Assembly (NCBI GenBank): GCA_034408895.1
Contig: JAWXCI010000001.1
Span: 1 to 64,000 of the forward strand
Length of the DNA stretch: 64,000 nt
Direction of reading: 5' to 3'
From: UBA4660 sp034408895
GTDB lineage: Bacteria; Bacteroidota; Bacteroidia; Flavobacteriales_D; Sanyastnellaceae
Part shown: piece after piece, positions 52,696 through 61,087 of the stretch
Position numbering within the stretch: position 1 is the stretch's first letter
Layout of the letters: each line of letters begins with the position of its first letter
Program-made: the position numbers and the translations under genes
Notes under the pieces: model-generated
Databases searched by the model: none
Seen by the model: only the letters and a program-made list of their open reading frames with translations
What the model was told of the DNA's origin: nothing

Positions 52696-52780
52696 ACTTC
52701 ACAAAAGTAGTGAATGTGGTATTTGAGAATTCAACATCAAGGTTGTAGATGGTGTGCTCTGTTTCATTCGCTGTTTTCAT
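52679..52780 (-). other. Short frame sharing the HigA N-terminus
   Basis: A 33-codon frame from ATG at 52780 begins MKTANET, the same first six residues as HigA (MKTANEI), then diverges and ends inside the start of higB. It crosses the higB promoter motif. It may be a relic of an older antitoxin start, or chance; a regulatory leader peptide is possible but unsupported. Confidence 0.2.
52702..52734 (-). promoter_or_regulatory. Promoter for higBA
   Basis: The minus strand carries TTG at 52734-52732 and TACTTTTG at 52709-52702 (exact TAnnTTTG) separated by 22 bp, with the higB ATG 6 bp further on, so the mRNA would have almost no leader. Confidence 0.5.
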
Positions 52781-52816
52781 GTCAACGGATTTATGCGTTT
52801 GATGAACAATGCGAAG

Positions 52817-53125
52817 CTAGATTTTAGGAGCGGGAGAAAGCGGGTAGGGGAGTGAGAGGTTTGAAGTCGGGAGACTTCTTAAAGGAACTGCCGCGAACGT
52901 TAGTAATATCGTAATGCTTAAGTTGGAGAAAAAATTGTCCTTTGTGAAATAGTCGCTTATGTATTTCAGTTTTCCTTCCTGCAATGTATCTTCATCAAAT
53001 GTGAACAGGCCAAACCACAACCGCCAATTCCAGATGAGCCAGACTATGATCAGAGTTCCAAAAAACGGATTGCCGAATTTGGATTTGATGTAATCCTTTG
53101 TTGAGTCCCACACTTCAGATACCAT
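52817..53125 (-). CDS. Membrane protein, apparently truncated at the 3' end
   Basis: ATG at 53125 gives 102 residues; upstream codons of the longer frame look non-coding. The opening (VWDSTKDYIKSKFGNPFFGT, then LIIVWLIWNWRLWFGLF) is a conserved start of a longer family of membrane proteins, with one clear helix at about 22-40 and a second at about 72-88. After AAVPLRS the sequence turns into Ser/Pro/Leu-rich, repeat-like translation (LPTSNLSLPYPLSPAPKI), so the native C-terminus seems lost. The break lies at the GAAGTC-GGGA-GACTTC hairpin at 52863-52878. Confidence 0.5.
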   Translation of the reverse strand: MVSEVWDSTKDYIKSKFGNPFFGTLIIVWLIWNWRLWFGLFTFDEDTLQEGKLKYISDYFTKDNFFSNLSITILLTFAAVPLRSLPTSNLSLPYPLSPAPKI

Positions 53126-53389
53126 AGAATACTTGTTTAAGGTTCCGCTCACACTCTTCCCCCACAGAAAGGGAATCGCAAGTCGCATATTTAAGCCGAC
53201 AACAATACAATACTGCGCAGCAGTGGCAGTAAAAGAATGGAGAAATCAGCACTGCGTATATTCTCTCCGCGGAAACCTCGGTGGGTTTTATTCAATCTTA
53301 GCCAAACCAATTTCATAACATTACACAACGGGAATGCACAGAATGTATTCAGAATCTTGCTTCAATTTTGCCCCATAAAAAATTAAACA

Positions 53390-53854
53390 ATGAAAACAAC
53401 ATTATTTACAATCTCATTGGTGGCCATTGTGTTCAATGTGTCATCACAAAAGAAAACTGACGTACCAGCTAATGTGAAATCTGCTTTCACATCGGCTTAT
53501 CCTGAAGCGAAATCGGCATCGTGGGAAATGGAAGACGCGATGTACGAGGCGGAGTGGAAACAATATGGAATTGAAACTTCGGTTTTGTACAACGCCTCCG
53601 CTGCACTGGTTCAAACAGAAACTGAAATTCCCGTTTCAGAATTGCCGGCAAAAGTTTCTGACTATGTGAAGCAAAGCCTTGGCGGAAAAAAAATATCGGA
53701 GGCCACACGCATTGTGGCTGCTACCCGCGCCATCACATTCGAAGCAGAAGTAGGCAAAGTGGATTACATTTTTGACGCTGATGGAAATCTACTCAGGCGT
53801 GAAGCCGAAGAAGAAGAAGATGATGATGACGATGAAAATGGCGAGGAAGACTAG
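53390..53854 (+). CDS. Secreted PepSY-like protein with acidic tail
   Basis: This 154-residue protein has a signal peptide (1-19, ending VSSQ) and a PepSY-like (BLIP-like fold) domain with paired segments: VPANVKSAFTSAYPEAKSAS and later LPAKVSDYVKQSLGGKKISE, each followed by a W/Y-rich strand. It ends with a run of acidic residues (EEEEDDDDDENGEED). Such proteins are periplasmic or secreted; the role is unknown and the acidic tail could bind cations. A strong terminator follows. Confidence 0.85.
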   Translation: MKTTLFTISLVAIVFNVSSQKKTDVPANVKSAFTSAYPEAKSASWEMEDAMYEAEWKQYGIETSVLYNASAALVQTETEIPVSELPAKVSDYVKQSLGGKKISEATRIVAATRAITFEAEVGKVDYIFDADGNLLRREAEEEEDDDDDENGEED

Positions 53855-53879
53855 GCGTTAGCTGTTGCCAGTAAAAACA

Positions 53880-53920
53880 AACCCCGTCATGCAATTGCGT
53901 TGACGGGGTTTCTTTTTTTT
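53880..53920 (+). terminator. Rho-independent terminator after the PepSY-like gene
   Basis: ACCCCGTCA and TGACGGGGT form a near-perfect stem (53880-53889 with 53901-53911) around a loop holding the palindrome GCAATTGC, followed by TTTCTTTTTTTT. Confidence 0.9.
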
Positions 53921-53937
53921 GACAGGTTGATTTGTCG

Positions 53938-55572
53938 TTACTCTGTTGGCATTTTTCCAAACCAAAGTGTTTTCCCATTTTTGGTTTCACCAAAGAATGC
54001 GATTGAATTTTGTGTGTCAATCGGCAGAAAAGGAAAGCCATTATTAAGGTAGTATTTCTCCTGGCCAAAAGGAACAAAATCACCAATGGTTGCTGCCGTC
54101 AAATTGACTTTTCCCACGTTGGGGTACAGTAGAACTTTGTACGTCATGTTGCTGAGTTCCTTGTCTTCACGAACACCTTTCACTTCGCCCACTAACCAGT
54201 AAACTCCTTTTCCATCATTGCTAAGAATCAAATCCTGATAGCAGGGAGTAGACTTCGCCAATTGGTTATTTTCCTCGCGATGAATCCCATATTGAGCTTT
54301 CAAGTCGCCCTTGCCAGAGAAATGAAACATGATGGGGTCCGTGAAATCGCGTGAGCCGTCCTGGTTCTTCTTGAAGTTTTGTCCCATGATGAAAATTTCT
54401 TCACCCTGTGCAATTACGATCCCTGCTGAGCGGAATTTTTTGCCTTTGTAAGCCGGTACTTTTTTCTGAGTTGGTCCTGCCTGCGCCTTGGTTTCAAATT
54501 CATCAATAGAAGGAGCGCTGATCCATTGCAAACCATTGCTGTTCAGTTTGGCAATCTGGAATGACTCCCATTTCATTTCATCAGTGGCAGTTCCGGGTGG
54601 AATCACTTCGTCCGCATATTTATCATCAGCTTTTGCAGGCCCATATATATAGGTGTAGCCATCTACGGTGTTTATGCTGTTTACAGCCCAGATTGCATTT
54701 GGTGTGGGCAATGGTGAGCGTTGCATGATGTTGGCATCGTTGGCCACGCGAACGTAGGTGTAATTTTTCGGATCAGGATCAGCAAGTTTTTTTAATCCGG
54801 ATCCACCCATCGGTGCAAATACAAGAGCGAGATCGCTACTGGAAATATCATCCGACTCATCTTCAGAATTGTCTTCTTTCGAAACGATGAACCTGCTGAG
54901 CAATTGTTGAGGATGGTCGAAATTAAAATTCTGAGTATTGGTTACGTCCAGGTCTTTGTTGATGATGAGAGCTGAGAAGTTCTTGCGAAACGCATTTGCA
55001 TCCGCACCTTTTTTCATTCCAGCCTTTTCGCCCACTATCACCAGCACTTCACCTGTTTGGTCATTCTCCGCCTTAGCCCACAGGAAGTATTTGTTGCCTT
55101 CATCATTTTTCGGTTTCACCTTTTCCAGAAGTTTCACGGTTTTATCGTAGCCGCCCCAGAACCAACTCCATTTGTAGGTGATGAGCTTCTTTCTCAGCAC
55201 AAGCGTGCCCACCAGGTTCGCTTCCACGCTGATAGCTTCCACCTGGTATTCTTCGCCCTTGTAGCGAAACCACTTGTACTTGGCGTGTGCCTTTTCGAAT
55301 TCCAGTTCATCAGTTATCAGGTTTTTGAAATTAAAATCAAGATCAAATTGGTAAGTTTCAAATTTCACCATGCGATCATTTGACTTGGTGACATACGTGA
55401 GCTCGAGAAGATCCTTTGGCTCATCAATGTTGATGTTTCCGAGAAATCCCCGATTGGCTTTTCCAGTAATCTCATAAGTGTTTTCTACAGAAAGAGACTG
55501 ACCGGACAGGAGGGCATGGTTCAGCAACAAAAGCGTTGCAGCAATCATTACTAAAAAAAATTGTTTTTTCAT
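53938..55572 (-). CDS. Secreted protein of unknown function, 544 residues
   Basis: This protein has a signal peptide (1-25). No domain is recognised. The sequence is a succession of beta-strands with Trp/Tyr-rich turns (KYKWFRYKGEEYQVEAI, TYKWSWFWGGYDKTVKLLE, SFQIAKLNSNGLQWISAPS), suggesting a propeller- or beta-rich fold, and phrases such as GEEIFIMGQNFKKNQDG and KGVYWLVGEVKGV recur. It lacks a T9SS tail. It could be a soluble periplasmic protein. It converges with the PepSY gene, 83 bp apart, with the terminator between. Confidence 0.7.
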   Translation of the reverse strand: MKKQFFLVMIAATLLLLNHALLSGQSLSVENTYEITGKANRGFLGNINIDEPKDLLELTYVTKSNDRMVKFETYQFDLDFNFKNLITDELEFEKAHAKYKWFRYKGEEYQVEAISVEANLVGTLVLRKKLITYKWSWFWGGYDKTVKLLEKVKPKNDEGNKYFLWAKAENDQTGEVLVIVGEKAGMKKGADANAFRKNFSALIINKDLDVTNTQNFNFDHPQQLLSRFIVSKEDNSEDESDDISSSDLALVFAPMGGSGLKKLADPDPKNYTYVRVANDANIMQRSPLPTPNAIWAVNSINTVDGYTYIYGPAKADDKYADEVIPPGTATDEMKWESFQIAKLNSNGLQWISAPSIDEFETKAQAGPTQKKVPAYKGKKFRSAGIVIAQGEEIFIMGQNFKKNQDGSRDFTDPIMFHFSGKGDLKAQYGIHREENNQLAKSTPCYQDLILSNDGKGVYWLVGEVKGVREDKELSNMTYKVLLYPNVGKVNLTAATIGDFVPFGQEKYYLNNGFPFLPIDTQNSIAFFGETKNGKTLWFGKMPTE

Positions 55573-55653
55573 TTCGCTTTGGATTTAAAATTATTGGGGC
55601 AAAGAAACCAAAGTATGTAGTGAAGGAATTCGGGTGAATACCGTATTTTGAAT

Positions 55654-56574
55654 TCAACTTGATGCCTTTTTAGTTGTGGCACTTGCGAAGTTGAGAATGG
55701 ACGAATTCTCCGGACTCATCCATGTAATTTCCTCATCACGCCTCCACCAGGTGAGCTGGCGTTTGGAGTAGTTGCGGGTGTGCTGCTTTATTTTTTCGAT
55801 GGCATCGGGTAGCGAACACTTGCCTTCGAAGTACTCAAATAATTCTTTGTAGCCAACGGTGTTCAATGAGTTGAAATGGCGAAATGGAAAAAGTGATGTT
55901 GCCTCCTGCTCCAATCCCGCATCCATCATTTCATTTACACGCGCATCAATTTTTTGGTATAACAAATCGCGAGGCACATCCAATCCAATTTTCAAAATTC
56001 GAAATGGCCGCTTTGCTTTTTGCCTGCTGCGAAGGGTTGAATACTTCTGCCCCGTCAGTTCGATTACTTCCAACGCGCGCATAAGACGGGAAGGATTTGC
56101 TGTATCCACCTGGCCGAAGTATTCTGCATCGCGCAGTTCCAGTTCCTTTTGCAGCGATTCGATTCCATTTTTTTCCAGTTCATGTGCCCATTTCATTTTC
56201 AACTGAATGTCAGAAGGCAAATCATCCATCCCATTCAGTAACGATTGAATGTATAGACCAGAACCACCGGCACAAATCACCACATCATGTGTTGAGAAAA
56301 GATGTTCGAGCAACCGAAGGGCATCATGTTCGAACGTGCCGGAACTGTAATGTCCGTGTATGGAAATGAAAGCAATGAAGTGATGCCTCACAGCCTGAAG
56401 TTGTTCTTGTGATGGACGAGCAACACCAATATTTAGTTCGCGAAAAAACTGGCGCGAATCAGCAGAAAGTATTTCGGTGGAAAAATGACGGGCTAGTTCT
56501 ATAGCAACAGAAGTTTTTCCCGATGCAGTGGGCCCAAGGACCACAATGAGCGTTTTGTTTTCTGTCTCCGACAA
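55654..56574 (-). CDS. miaA: tRNA dimethylallyltransferase
   Basis: This 306-residue protein starts with the P-loop VVLGPTASGKTSVAIELA (residues 10-27), followed by SADSRQFFRELNIGVARPS, FEHDALRLLE and the VICAGGSGLYIQSLLNG motif. The C-terminal part has the helical region with RNYSKRQLTWWR. It adds the dimethylallyl group to A37 of tRNAs reading UNN codons. It is followed 9 bp upstream by the PRiA4-like gene on the same strand, probably co-transcribed. Confidence 0.96.
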   Translation of the reverse strand: MSETENKTLIVVLGPTASGKTSVAIELARHFSTEILSADSRQFFRELNIGVARPSQEQLQAVRHHFIAFISIHGHYSSGTFEHDALRLLEHLFSTHDVVICAGGSGLYIQSLLNGMDDLPSDIQLKMKWAHELEKNGIESLQKELELRDAEYFGQVDTANPSRLMRALEVIELTGQKYSTLRSRQKAKRPFRILKIGLDVPRDLLYQKIDARVNEMMDAGLEQEATSLFPFRHFNSLNTVGYKELFEYFEGKCSLPDAIEKIKQHTRNYSKRQLTWWRRDEEITWMSPENSSILNFASATTKKASS

Positions 56575-56583
56575 TTTTCAATT

Positions 56584-57174
56584 TCAATAGTCATCCTTCT
56601 CACTAATGCTTCCCCCCAATTCATCTTCATCGAATTGTACATCATCATTGCCCAGATCATTCTCATCATCGTCATCAGGGGCGTTCAACTCATCAAACTC
56701 TTCTTCGGAAAACTCGCTGCCATACAAATCCATCTCTTTCGAATCCTGCGATGGGGCATCACCGAAAGCCATAGCCACACGAGGGTAAATGGTGGAAGGT
56801 TTGTCTTTCTTCACCTCCACCAACTCGATGTAAAAGCACCACATGCGCATAAAATCATACACGTATAAAATCTTCTCCGATGGTTTGGACACCATGTCGC
56901 CCAGTTTTGTGCTCTTCATGCTGGTGGCCACACTTCCTTCCTCCTTCGATCCCATTTCCGTCAACGGAATTTCAAGACCCTTTTCCCAACTTTCGTTGCT
57001 CATGTAGAAGGAGGCCATTTCGCCACTTTCGAAATCGAACGCATCAAGAATTGAGTTATGGAATACCTCGAATGAAGAGTCTGTTTCAACTTCAATATCA
57101 CGGAATACATCCTGTTCTGCGTCTATTACCACCCGGAATTTGAAAATGTTGATACCGGTATTTTTTTTAGCCAT
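56584..57174 (-). CDS. PRiA4 ORF3-like (IS1096 passenger TnpR-like) protein
   Basis: ATG at 57174 gives 196 residues; a further 9 codons upstream are possible but precede a good start. The core INIFKFRVVIDAEQDVFRDIEV and LYVYDFMRMWCFYIELVEVK match the plasmid pRiA4b ORF-3 family (PF07929), known as IS1096 passenger-like proteins, of unknown biochemical function. The C-terminal 60 residues are highly acidic (DEDELG, DDDDENDLGND). An exact promoter pair precedes it. Its stop is 9 bp before miaA begins. Confidence 0.8.
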   Translation of the reverse strand: MAKKNTGINIFKFRVVIDAEQDVFRDIEVETDSSFEVFHNSILDAFDFESGEMASFYMSNESWEKGLEIPLTEMGSKEEGSVATSMKSTKLGDMVSKPSEKILYVYDFMRMWCFYIELVEVKKDKPSTIYPRVAMAFGDAPSQDSKEMDLYGSEFSEEEFDELNAPDDDDENDLGNDDVQFDEDELGGSISEKDDY

Positions 57175-57198
57175 TGATGAGGGGAAATAATTGGCCGC

Positions 57199-57230
57199 CA
57201 AAACTAATCGCGCCTTTATTTACCAGACAA
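57199..57230 (-). promoter_or_regulatory. Promoter for the PRiA4-like gene and miaA
   Basis: The minus strand has TTG at 57230-57228 and TAGTTTTG at 57206-57199 (exact TAnnTTTG) with 21 bp between, and the ATG lies 24 bp further. The -33 side reaches into the end of the neighbouring barrel-protein gene. Confidence 0.6.
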
Positions 57231-57852
57231 AATCCTCCGGCTCTGCAGTTTTCTTTGAAGTCAAAATTCCACATAGGAACAAGTCGAACCGAATGAAATG
57301 CTGCTGGAATCCAGTGTCGCCAAACAGCCTGCTTTTACTTATTCCGTATCCCAGCACCGCCTCCACATGAAGACCTTGCAATTTGCCGGGAGTTTTATAC
57401 CCGAGCGCCATTCCGATATCGTAACTCATTCCGGTGTCAACTTCAGTGGAGGGCGAATCGAACTGGAAACCGGTAGGGTTGGGCGTAATGCCATGTTGTG
57501 TAATTTCCTTCAACAATCTGGCCCGGCCAAAACCACTGGCAAAAAATCCCAGTGGTGATTTTTCGCCAAAGATTCCGAAGTAATGCCGCGCTTCGGGCAT
57601 GAGTCCCAAGCCAGTCAACGAATAGCCCGATATAGAACTGTTTTGTGTAGAAAGTTCATCCTGTGCGTAGCGCCCAACTTCCAGATTTAGTGAAAAAGAG
57701 AAGCGTGACGAATCGAAAGCGAGTTCATAGCCAACTCCTCCTATCGGCCTGTTGGTGGCAACAAAAGTTGCGTTGAATTTTACTGTATGAACTTGTGTTG
57801 AAACTTGAGAAAGAAAACTTAGGGCAAAACAAATGGTAAGAAAATGTTTCAT
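57220..57852 (-). CDS. Outer-membrane beta-barrel candidate
   Basis: ATG at 57852 gives 210 residues with a signal peptide (1-19, ending VSTQ); the frame extends upstream but without a signal. Aromatic alternating strands (TVKFNATFVATNRPIGGVGY, FSFSLNLEVGRYAQ, GYSLTGLGLMPEARHYF, HVEAVLGYGISKSRLFG) suggest an outer-membrane barrel like DUF3575. It does not end in Phe; the last residues are EPEDFVW. The function is unknown. Confidence 0.65.
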   Translation of the reverse strand: MKHFLTICFALSFLSQVSTQVHTVKFNATFVATNRPIGGVGYELAFDSSRFSFSLNLEVGRYAQDELSTQNSSISGYSLTGLGLMPEARHYFGIFGEKSPLGFFASGFGRARLLKEITQHGITPNPTGFQFDSPSTEVDTGMSYDIGMALGYKTPGKLQGLHVEAVLGYGISKSRLFGDTGFQQHFIRFDLFLCGILTSKKTAEPEDFVW

Positions 57853-58051
57853 GGTGTGGTTAATAAGAATGTTTAAGCAGTGGTAAAAATAAAGAAGGTT
57901 TGGGCATGTGCCGATATGTAGCTGCTGAGTGAAACGAAGTCTCGATTCTTCTTCGGAATGCTGATTTGACGACATCGGATGTCTGATGGCATTGTCTCAT
58001 ATCTGATAGTACATCCCGATAACTACCGTAACTCACATCACGTCTCCTCAT

Positions 58052-58059
58052 TAGGTTTG
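58052..58059 (+). promoter_or_regulatory. -7 promoter motif for the TPR gene
   Basis: TAGGTTTG, an exact TAnnTTTG match, 27 bp before the ATG at 58087. It follows a degenerate CTGATA/CATC-type stretch (57965-58030) resembling intergenic repeats. No good -33 element was identified. Confidence 0.45.
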
Positions 58060-58086
58060 CGCACTTTTTTCAGAAACAAAATAAAA

Positions 58087-58602
58087 ATGATTGACACAAG
58101 AATTATTAAAGGAGTGATTGCAGCTGGCATGATTGCACTTGCTGTTTGGCTGTTTACCGAAGGTGAAATTCTTTGGGGGATTATAGTTTCGCTGGCAGCT
58201 ATTGTGGCTTCGTTTCTTGTGTTCCGCAGCATTCGCATCATTCGGGCGATGTTCGCATTACGCAGCCAAAAAATGGATAAAGCACGCAAGTATCTCGACC
58301 AAATCAATCCCGCGCATTTGTGGAAGAGACAACAGGGGTACTACTATCTTCTAATGGGAACGGCCAATGCCGACAAAAACAGTTTTGCTCAAAGCGAGAA
58401 ATACTTTAAGCAAGCCCTTAGTTCAGGTTTGCGCTATGATCATGATAAGGCAATGGTCTTCATGAACCTCTCTGTGCTCACCGCCAACAAAAGGAAAAAA
58501 AGGGAAGCCATAAACCTGCTCAATGAAGCTAAAAAGTACGATACGAAGGGAATGATGAAGGACCAATTGAAACAGGTGAGCAAAATGATCAATCAGATTT
58601 AA
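58087..58602 (+). CDS. Membrane-anchored TPR protein
   Basis: ATG at 58087 gives 171 residues; upstream codons are intergenic in character. Two membrane helices lie at about 5-22 (IKGVIAAGMIALAVWLF) and about 27-46 (LWGIIVSLAAIVASFLVF). A soluble helical part follows with TPR features: YYYLLMGTANADKNSFAQSE, YFKQALSSG, AMVFMNLSVLTANKRKKREA. It is probably an inner-membrane protein with a cytoplasmic TPR scaffold. The last 14 bp overlap the 3' end of the gene on the other strand. Confidence 0.7.
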   Translation: MIDTRIIKGVIAAGMIALAVWLFTEGEILWGIIVSLAAIVASFLVFRSIRIIRAMFALRSQKMDKARKYLDQINPAHLWKRQQGYYYLLMGTANADKNSFAQSEKYFKQALSSGLRYDHDKAMVFMNLSVLTANKRKKREAINLLNEAKKYDTKGMMKDQLKQVSKMINQI

Positions 58603-58909
58603 ACTCACCCACCTTCACTCCTGAATCTATCTGAATTTTCTGTAGCCGGGAAAGAAGTTCGAGACTTTTCCTGTGAACATCCTTGTTCATGGTCTGGAAA
58701 TGCTGTTCCAGTTGCTCTGAATCTGTTGCGAAATTGTGTGCATCCAGTTTTAACAACTGGTAGTTCAGCTCATCAGTAGCTTCTTTAATAATGCGATTCA
58801 CTTCATCGGAATGTTGCGACTGGTTAACCAGGAAATGAAATCCCTGTTCAATCACATCGTTGAGCATAGTGTGTACTGCAAGTCGAACGCTTTCCCTGTT
58901 GGTGGTCAT
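58589..58909 (-). CDS. Small helical protein, unknown
   Basis: This 106-residue protein is nearly all helix-like (RESVRLAVHTMLNDVIEQGF, RIIKEATDELNYQLLKLDAH, SLELLSRLQKIQIDSG). No family or signal is recognised; a coiled-coil or four-helix bundle is plausible. Its 3' end overlaps that of the TPR gene by 14 bp (convergent). It lies just upstream of the E1 gene's stop on the same strand with an 83-bp gap, without evident linkage. Confidence 0.6.
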   Translation of the reverse strand: MTTNRESVRLAVHTMLNDVIEQGFHFLVNQSQHSDEVNRIIKEATDELNYQLLKLDAHNFATDSEQLEQHFQTMNKDVHRKSLELLSRLQKIQIDSGVKVGEFKSD

Positions 58910-58992
58910 TTATCAGAAAGTTTATATCAAGGTTGGGGCAAGATAGGAACGTTCGCGTTTCCCAATCCAATAAAAATCTTTATGGGTTGCAA

Positions 58993-61005
58993 TCAGTAGT
59001 TCAAAAGTTGAAAAAGTTTGTCCTCCAGCCTGTCGTTGGCAAGGAAATTATTTTCAAGTTCTGCCGCAAATGGAATAGGTGTATCCAGGCTTGCGCAGCG
59101 CATAACCGGTGCATCGAGGTGTGCAAAACAATTTTCAGAAATGAGCGCGGCTATCTCACCACCAATACCACCGGTGAGTGAGTCTTCATGCAGCACCAAA
59201 ACACGGCCTGTCTTTTTCGCTGAAGCATAAATCGTTTCCATGTCGAGTGGAGCAAGCGTTCTCAAGTCAATGAGGTCGGCACTTACTTCTTTGTTTTCAT
59301 CCAGGTGTTTAATTGCCCAGTGAACTCCTAATCCATAGGTCACGATGGTCACATCTTTTCCTTCACGCAGCAAGTTGGCAACACCGAATGGAATGGTGTA
59401 AAAATCATCGGGCACAGGACCGCTCACACTTCGATAAAGTGCTTTGTGTTCAAAAAACATTACAGGGTTGGGGTCTTCGAAACTCTGGCATAAAAGGCCT
59501 TTGGCATCATATGGAAATGCGGGGTAGGCAATCTTCAACCCGGGAGTATGAAAAAACCAGGCTTCATTGCTTTGGCTGTGGAATGGACCGGCAGCTACAC
59601 TTGCCCCCGTAGGCATGCGCACCACAACATCGGCATTTTCCTTCCAGCGATAATTCAGTTTTGCAAGGTTGTTTATTATCTGGTTAAAGCCGCAGGTTAC
59701 AAAATCGGCAAACTGCATTTCCACCATTGCTTTCCATCCTTTTATAGAAAGGCCAAGTGCGGCTCCCAAAATTGCGCTTTCGCAAAGAGGAGTATTTCGC
59801 ACACGATCCTTTCCAAATTCTTCCACCATTCCTTCTGTCACTTTAAAAACTCCACCGTACTCAGCAATGTCTTGTCCCATCAACACAAGATGGGGATGTC
59901 GCTGCATACTTTGCCGAAGTCCATCACTGATTGCATCAATCATCCTTCTCTCAGATTTTCGTTCGGTATCTGGTGAAATGATTTTGTTGTCAAACGGTTT
60001 AAATACATCCGCTGTTTCTTTATGGGTTGATGGAATAATCAAGGGTTGTTCGAATGTGCTTTTCAATGCATTGTTTATTTCCAACTTCATTCCGCTGCGG
60101 ATGTTCAACACGCTCTCATCGTGCAGCACTCCTTGTTCCAATAACCAGTATTCAAAATTGTTCACCGGGTCTTTTTTCTCCCATTGTGGGATGAGTCCTT
60201 CGGGATAATATTTTGTGCCACTGGCCTCTTCGTGGCCGCGCAGTCGGAAGGTCATAAACTCAAGAATAACAGGCCGGGGATTTTCGCCAATGCTTTCAGC
60301 CACTCTTTTTACCGTGTTGAAAACTTCGATGATGTTGTTGCCGTCCAGTTGAATTGCATCGGCCTGCGGCATTCCGTATCCTATGGCTTTATCAATAAAT
60401 TGTGCGCAACGAAATTGCTCGCGGCTGGGTGTGCTCAGTCCCCATGCGTTGTTTTCTATTCCGAAAATTACAGGCAAATCCCATACTGTGGCCACGTTCA
60501 ACGCTTCGTGAAAATCGCCTTCGCTCGCACCACCATCACCACAAAAAACCAATGTGGCTTTCTTTTCATTTCCAAGTTTTGATGCCAGTGCGATGCCATC
60601 GGCAATGCCGAGTTGAGGTCCCAGGTGCGAAATCATACCCACCAGGTGATGCTCTTTCGTTCCGAAATGAAATGACCTGTCGCGCCCATTGGTGAAACCA
60701 TTTTCTTTTCCCTGGAATTGCGCGAAAAGTTTTTCGAGGGGGAGATTTCGTGATGTAAAAATTCCGAGATTGCGGTGCATAGGAAGTATGTACTCATCCG
60801 CCTTCATAGCCAGCCCTGCACCCACACTTATGGCTTCCTGACCAAAGCCGCTAAACCATTTGGAAATTTTTCCCTGCCGCAACAGGCTCAACATCTTTTC
60901 CTCAATGAGCCTCGGCATGAGTATGGAGCGATACAACGTGATAAGTTCGTCATTGCTCAAGCCTGACCTCTTGAATTGGATAACAGATTTAGACAATGTG
61001 GGCAT
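58993..61005 (-). CDS. 2-oxoacid dehydrogenase E1, fused alpha and beta subunits
   Basis: ATG at 61005 gives 670 residues; the longer frame includes promoter sequence. The alpha part (about 1-330) has the TPP motif GDGGASEGDFHEALN to NNAWG and LRGHEEASG; the beta part (about 345-670) has LMGQDIAEYGGVFKVTEGM, ESAILGAALGLSIKG and LHEDSLTGGIGGEIAALISE. Fused E1 of this kind is used in branched-chain 2-oxoacid dehydrogenase complexes of Bacteroidota; E1 decarboxylates the keto acid and passes the acyl to lipoyl E2 encoded elsewhere. Substrate choice between branched-chain and related keto acids is inferred. Confidence 0.92.
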   Translation of the reverse strand: MPTLSKSVIQFKRSGLSNDELITLYRSILMPRLIEEKMLSLLRQGKISKWFSGFGQEAISVGAGLAMKADEYILPMHRNLGIFTSRNLPLEKLFAQFQGKENGFTNGRDRSFHFGTKEHHLVGMISHLGPQLGIADGIALASKLGNEKKATLVFCGDGGASEGDFHEALNVATVWDLPVIFGIENNAWGLSTPSREQFRCAQFIDKAIGYGMPQADAIQLDGNNIIEVFNTVKRVAESIGENPRPVILEFMTFRLRGHEEASGTKYYPEGLIPQWEKKDPVNNFEYWLLEQGVLHDESVLNIRSGMKLEINNALKSTFEQPLIIPSTHKETADVFKPFDNKIISPDTERKSERRMIDAISDGLRQSMQRHPHLVLMGQDIAEYGGVFKVTEGMVEEFGKDRVRNTPLCESAILGAALGLSIKGWKAMVEMQFADFVTCGFNQIINNLAKLNYRWKENADVVVRMPTGASVAAGPFHSQSNEAWFFHTPGLKIAYPAFPYDAKGLLCQSFEDPNPVMFFEHKALYRSVSGPVPDDFYTIPFGVANLLREGKDVTIVTYGLGVHWAIKHLDENKEVSADLIDLRTLAPLDMETIYASAKKTGRVLVLHEDSLTGGIGGEIAALISENCFAHLDAPVMRCASLDTPIPFAAELENNFLANDRLEDKLFQLLNY

Positions 61006-61030
61006 GAGCGGCTGATAAATTTTTGGTCGC

Positions 61031-61038
61031 CAAAAGTA
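61031..61038 (-). promoter_or_regulatory. -7 promoter motif for the E1 gene
   Basis: The minus strand reads TACTTTTG, an exact TAnnTTTG match, 25 bp before the ATG at 61005, with a T-rich block about 16 bp upstream as a possible -33 element. Confidence 0.55.
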
Positions 61039-61073
61039 GCCGGACAGTAAATGGAAAAAATTCGCTGGCCTGA

Positions 61074-61081
61074 TACTTTTG
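61074..61081 (+). promoter_or_regulatory. -7 promoter motif for the COG2509 flavoprotein gene
   Basis: TACTTTTG, an exact TAnnTTTG match, on the plus strand. The in-frame TTG at 61079 lies within it, so translation must begin downstream, most likely at the GTG at 61088. Together with 61031 it makes a compact divergent promoter pair. Confidence 0.5.
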
Positions 61082-61087
61082 TCCGCA

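Noticed and set aside
47026..52883. Direct repeat GAGACTTCTTAAA as borders of a mobile element
   Set aside because: A 13-mer match is expected by chance in 64 kb; no integrase or terminal inverted repeats were found. Kept only as a low-interest note.
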